Assembly (NCBI RefSeq): GCF_026967475.1
Contig: NZ_CP114058.1
Span: 930,001 to 994,000, forward strand
Length of the DNA: 64,000 bases
Direction: 5' to 3'
Origin: Rouxiella chamberiensis
Lineage (GTDB): Bacteria; Pseudomonadota; Gammaproteobacteria; Enterobacterales; Enterobacteriaceae
The notes under the pieces are model-generated. The model made no database searches and was not told the origin of the DNA. It was given only the letters and a program-made list of their open reading frames with translations. How positions within the stretch are numbered: the first letter of the stretch is position 1; each line of letters starts with the position of its first letter. Positions 60,597 to 64,000 of the stretch are shown piece after piece. A program made the position numbers and the translations under genes.

Positions 60597-61511
60597 ATGG
60601 ATATTGCCGTCATCGGTTCAAACATGGTCGATTTAATAACCTATACCAACGTGATGCCGAAAGCGGGCGAAACGCTTGAAGCGCCCGAGTTCGCGCTGGG
60701 TTGTGGAGGGAAGGGAGCCAATCAGGCAGTGGCCGCCGCGAAGCTTGGCGCAAAAGTCATGATGGTGAGCAAGGTGGGCGAAGACCTGTTTGCCGAAAAT
60801 ACCGTCGACAATCTTCGTCAATACGGCGTCGACACCCAGCATGTCACCGTCGCGCCCGGCACCTCGAGCGGCGTGGCACCCATCTTCGTCGATGATCAGT
60901 CACAAAACCGCATTCTGATTATCAAGGGAGCGAATGCGATGTTGGCCCCGGCCGATATCGATGCTGCCGCCGAGTCGTTGAAAGCCTGTCGACTCATCGT
61001 GCTGCAACTCGAGATTCCTCTGCCGACCGTCTATTACGCCATCGACTTTGCCCGTAAACACGGGATCAAGGTCATCCTTAATCCTGCGCCTGCGGTCGCG
61101 GGGCTGGATATCGCCTATGCCTGCCAGTGTGACTTCTTCATGCCCAATGAAACCGAACTCGAAATTCTGACGGGTCTGCCGGTCGCTACGGAAGACGATG
61201 TCTTGCGCGCCGGGCGTGTGCTGCTCGGCCACGGTTTGAAAAATCTCGTGATTACCCTGGGCAGTCGCGGATCTCTCTGGATGCAGGGCGACGAGGTTTA
61301 CCGCGTCAAGCCGACGCCCGTGCAGGCCGTGGATACCAGCGGTGCCGGTGATGCCTTCATCGGCTGCTTTGCCCATTCCCTGATTGAACAGGGCGACATA
61401 GCCAGAGCGATGCAAGCCGCTTCGGCTTACGCCGCCTGTAGTGTGACGCAAAAAGGCACGCAACGTTCCTATCCCGATGCCGACACCTTCCATCGTTTTC
61501 TCACCGCGTAA
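60597..61511 (+). CDS. deoK: deoxyribokinase (PfkB/ribokinase family)
   Basis: This is a 304-residue PfkB-family kinase starting MDIAVIGSNMVDLITYTN. The N-terminal signature is GCGGKGANQAVAAAKLG, and the C-terminal ATP/active-site motif is DTSGAGDAFIGCFAHSL (catalytic Asp in GAGD). Its place before a FucP-type permease and a DeoX-like protein matches the Salmonella deoKPX operon, so I call it deoxyribokinase and not RbsK. It makes deoxyribose-5-phosphate. AGGGGAAAG precedes ATG 60597; the frame is open from 60534. Confidence 0.88.
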   Translation: MDIAVIGSNMVDLITYTNVMPKAGETLEAPEFALGCGGKGANQAVAAAKLGAKVMMVSKVGEDLFAENTVDNLRQYGVDTQHVTVAPGTSSGVAPIFVDDQSQNRILIIKGANAMLAPADIDAAAESLKACRLIVLQLEIPLPTVYYAIDFARKHGIKVILNPAPAVAGLDIAYACQCDFFMPNETELEILTGLPVATEDDVLRAGRVLLGHGLKNLVITLGSRGSLWMQGDEVYRVKPTPVQAVDTSGAGDAFIGCFAHSLIEQGDIARAMQAASAYAACSVTQKGTQRSYPDADTFHRFLTA

Positions 61512-61524
61512 TTGAGGATTCATC

Positions 61525-62850
61525 ATGCAGCCGAACATCATCCAGCAGCCTGACGGCTATTTAAACAAGACCCCGCTGTTGCAGTTTATCCTGTTGTCGT
61601 GTCTGTTCCCGCTTTGGGGTTGCGCCGCCAGTTTAAACGATATCTTGATTACGCAATTCAAAAGCGTTTTCGAATTGAGTGACTTTGCCAGCGCGCTGGT
61701 GCAAAGCGCCTTTTACGGCGGCTACTTCCTGATTGCCATTCCGGCCTCGCTGGTTATTCGCAGCAGCAGCTACAAGATTGCCATTCTGCTTGGACTGGCG
61801 CTGTATATTGCAGGTTGCGTGATGTTTTATCCTGCCTCGCACATGGCGACCTACACCATGTTTCTGGCGGCCATTTTTGCCATTGCGATTGGTTTAAGCT
61901 TTCTTGAAACGGCGGCCAATACCTACAGCTCGATGATTGGTCACCGCGATTACGCCACACTGCGCCTGAACATCAGCCAGACGTTTTATCCCGTCGGCGC
62001 GCTGATGGGCATCGTGCTCGGAAAGTATCTGGTGTTTCAGGACGGCGACAGCCTTCACAGCCAGATGGCCGGGCTTAATCCCGAACAGTTGCATCAGTTC
62101 CGTCTTGCCATGCTCGAGCACACGCTCGAACCTTATAAATATCTGGTGATGGTGCTGGTCGTCGTGATGGTACTGTTCCTTCTGACCCGTTATCCGCGTT
62201 GCAAGCCTGTAAGCGCAGAGAAGAAACTGCCGAGCCTCGGCGAAACCTTTGGCTATCTGGCGAAAAACCGTCATTTCAAGCGCGGCATTATCACCCAGTT
62301 TATTTATGTCGGCATGCAGGTGGCGGTCTGGTCCTTCACCATTCGTCTGGCCTTGAATCTGGGCGCGGTCAATGAACGTCACGCCTCCAACTTTATGATT
62401 TACAGCTTTATCGGCTTCTTTATCGGCAAGTTCGTCGCCAACTTCCTGATGACACGCTTTCGCGCCGAAAAGGTGCTGATTGCCTATTCGCTCGTGGGCG
62501 TGGTCACGCTGCTTTATGTGATGCTGGTGCCCAACTTTACGGCGGTCTACGCCGCAGTGTTCGTCAGCGTGCTGTTTGGACCTTGCTGGGCGACGATTTA
62601 TGCCGGCACACTGTCGACCGTAGACAACAAATATACCGAGGTGGCGGGCGCGTTTATCGTCATGGCCATTGTCGGCGCGGCCTTTATTCCGGCGCTTCAG
62701 GGACTGGTTTCCGACCGTGTAGGTTCAATGCAACTGGCGTTCGGCGTTTCGTTGTTATGCTTTGCCTGGGTCGGTTTCTACTTCTGGGGCGAACTGCGCC
62801 ATAAGAAGCATTCGGCACCCGCAGGCCAACTCGCAGGAGAGACACGATGA
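61525..62850 (+). CDS. deoP: deoxyribose permease (FucP-type MFS)
   Basis: This is a 441-residue, 12-helix sugar:H+ symporter of the FucP group (LFPLWGCAASLNDILITQFK, SAFYGGYFLIAIPASLVIR, GLSFLETAANTYSSMIG). It lies 13 nt after deoK and overlaps deoX by 4 nt, so it should import the sugar DeoK phosphorylates. L-fucose specificity cannot be excluded from sequence alone, but the neighbours favour 2-deoxy-D-ribose. Confidence 0.87.
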   Translation: MQPNIIQQPDGYLNKTPLLQFILLSCLFPLWGCAASLNDILITQFKSVFELSDFASALVQSAFYGGYFLIAIPASLVIRSSSYKIAILLGLALYIAGCVMFYPASHMATYTMFLAAIFAIAIGLSFLETAANTYSSMIGHRDYATLRLNISQTFYPVGALMGIVLGKYLVFQDGDSLHSQMAGLNPEQLHQFRLAMLEHTLEPYKYLVMVLVVVMVLFLLTRYPRCKPVSAEKKLPSLGETFGYLAKNRHFKRGIITQFIYVGMQVAVWSFTIRLALNLGAVNERHASNFMIYSFIGFFIGKFVANFLMTRFRAEKVLIAYSLVGVVTLLYVMLVPNFTAVYAAVFVSVLFGPCWATIYAGTLSTVDNKYTEVAGAFIVMAIVGAAFIPALQGLVSDRVGSMQLAFGVSLLCFAWVGFYFWGELRHKKHSAPAGQLAGETR

Positions 62851-63857
62851 AAACCCGATTGCCGCTGACCCCGGCGATGTTTCACGAAACGCCGCAGGTC
62901 TTGTTGAGTAACGACCGCTTCAGTGTGGAGTTGTTTCGCTACGCGTCAGGGATAGACGCGGTGAAGCTGCAAAACAGTCGCGGCGCTATCATTGTTTTGC
63001 CTTTTTACGGGCAGATGATCTGGGATGCCACCTTCGACGGGCGCTCGCTCACGATGAGCAGCGGCTTTACACAACCGCTGCCGGGCAAGGACATCATTGA
63101 CACTTACGGCTGTTTTGCCTTTCATTCCGGTCTGCTCGCCAATGGCTGTCCGGCCCCGGAAGACACCCATCCGCTGCATGGCGAGATGGCCTGTCAGCGA
63201 ATGGACAGCGCGTGGCTGGAGCTTGATGACCACGAAATCGCGCTCAAGGGCGAGGTGGAATACATCAAGGGGTTCGGCCATCACTATCTCGCTTCGCCCT
63301 CGGTCACGCTGCTGGCGGCGCGTCCTAGAATGCGTATTGCAATGGCGGTGAAAAATCTGGCCGGCAAAAGCATGCCGTTGCAGTACATGTGCCATATGAA
63401 TTATGCCTGGGTCGATCGGGGCGTGTTCAGTCAGAGTATTCCCGACGACGCCTTCAAGCTCAGAACCTCGATTCCGGCCCACGTCAGCCCGACACCGAAA
63501 TGGCTCGACTACACCCGTGAGCTTCAGGTATCACCGGCTGGTTTCGACGGCCTTGACCGGCCCGAGATGTGCGACCCCGAAATCGTATTCTTTGCCGACA
63601 ATCTGCCGCAGTACGGCGAGACAGTGACGTTTGGCGTAACGTCGCCGCAGGGTTACGGCTTTAGTACCGCGTTCAAAACAGCCCAGTTTGGCTCGGCGAC
63701 CCGCTGGCTGCTGCACAACGCCGACCAGCAGGTCGCCGCCTTTGTGTTGCCCGCGACCTGTCGCCCCGAAGGATTTCTTGCGGCGCAGCAGGCGGGTACG
63801 CTTATCAACCTCGAACCGGGGAAACTCGCGTCTTCGACGTTGAGACGGGCATGGTAG
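62847..63857 (+). CDS. deoX: DeoX-like aldose-1-epimerase-family protein
   Basis: This is a 336-residue galactose-mutarotase-fold protein (DUF4432/aldose epimerase family): LPFYGQMIWDATFDGRSLTM, THPLHGEMAC and YMCHMNYAW place the histidines expected for mutarotation. It overlaps deoP by ATGA. In Salmonella deoX is part of the deoxyribose operon and has no fully settled role; interconversion of deoxyribose anomers is a reasonable inference. Confidence 0.85.
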   Translation: MKTRLPLTPAMFHETPQVLLSNDRFSVELFRYASGIDAVKLQNSRGAIIVLPFYGQMIWDATFDGRSLTMSSGFTQPLPGKDIIDTYGCFAFHSGLLANGCPAPEDTHPLHGEMACQRMDSAWLELDDHEIALKGEVEYIKGFGHHYLASPSVTLLAARPRMRIAMAVKNLAGKSMPLQYMCHMNYAWVDRGVFSQSIPDDAFKLRTSIPAHVSPTPKWLDYTRELQVSPAGFDGLDRPEMCDPEIVFFADNLPQYGETVTFGVTSPQGYGFSTAFKTAQFGSATRWLLHNADQQVAAFVLPATCRPEGFLAAQQAGTLINLEPGKLASSTLRRAW

Positions 63858-63943
63858 AGGCGGACACTCTGGCGTAATGCACTTTGCGGCCTGTTCTTTC
63901 GACGCGACGTGCTCTGGGCAGCGTCACGCAATATGGATGCCCC

Positions 63944-63988
63944 AAAAAGCCCGCAGGGAACACCGAAAAGGTGCCTTGCGGGCTTTGA
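63944..63988. terminator. strong terminator after deoX (bidirectional form)
   Basis: The stem AAAGCCCGCAGGG (63946-63958) pairs with CCTTGCGGGCTTT (63974-63986) with one G-U, and inside it CACC pairs with GGTG. A and T runs flank it. It lies ~90 nt past the deoX stop; nothing else is seen up to the window end. Confidence 0.82.
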
Positions 63989-64000
63989 TTCCGGGACTTA

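Overview
The window comes from a chromosome of the order Enterobacterales. A long central stretch (about 21.2-50.0 kb) keeps enterobacterial gene order: cmoB-cmoA, yecE-yecD, aspS-nudB-yebC-ruvC-ruvA-ruvB, znuB-znuC/znuA-mepM-lpxM, pykA-hexR/zwf-pgl-eda, yoaB, yoaA-tsaB-slp(yeaY), fadD-rnd. Protein lengths there match the E. coli homologues closely. Combined with treYZ, a zwf-pgl-eda operon without edd, and a nitrilase (Nit1C) cluster, a Yersiniaceae-like genus is my best guess. The genus is inference.

Layout. (1) 1-12.7 kb is an accessory signalling and catabolic island. A leftward operon (amidohydrolase, MFS exporter, alpha/beta hydrolase) diverges from a rightward operon (YcaC-like isochorismatase-fold hydrolase, two XapX membrane proteins, receiver protein, 1855-residue kinase/ATPase/histidine kinase). 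A FixJ-type regulator converges on the kinase gene. The shared promoter region carries TATACG half-sites repeated every 16 bp. (2) 13.0-17.3 kb holds treZ-treY. (3) 17.8-20.7 kb holds a zinc-free alcohol dehydrogenase, an ElaB/CsbD-like protein and a PqaA-like protein. (4) 21.2-50.0 kb is the conserved core, with recognisable LexA, Zur, HexR and FadR sites and a hok/sok type I toxin-antitoxin locus. (5) 50.0-57.7 kb is a complete seven-gene Nit1C cluster (nitBCDEFGH) with a divergent MocR-type regulator. It is preceded by a near-consensus sigma-54 promoter and an NtrC-like site, so it looks like a nitrogen-limitation operon; the family has been linked to cyanide or nitrile nitrogen assimilation. 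(6) 57.8-60.2 kb holds two SDR genes and a TetR regulator with a palindromic operator. (7) 60.4-63.9 kb is a deoxyribose operon, deoK-deoP-deoX, with DeoR-type operators and a CRP-like site.

Sequence quality. Seven single-base frame breaks interrupt otherwise intact genes: treZ, treY, ruvC, znuB, fadD (twice) and one SDR gene. Most are one base short in a homopolymer. Restoring one base returns RuvC and ZnuB to exactly the E. coli lengths. I read these mainly as sequencing errors, and the apparent XapX-receiver fusion at 5.7-6.4 kb may be another. No tRNA, rRNA, CRISPR array or insertion sequence was recognised.
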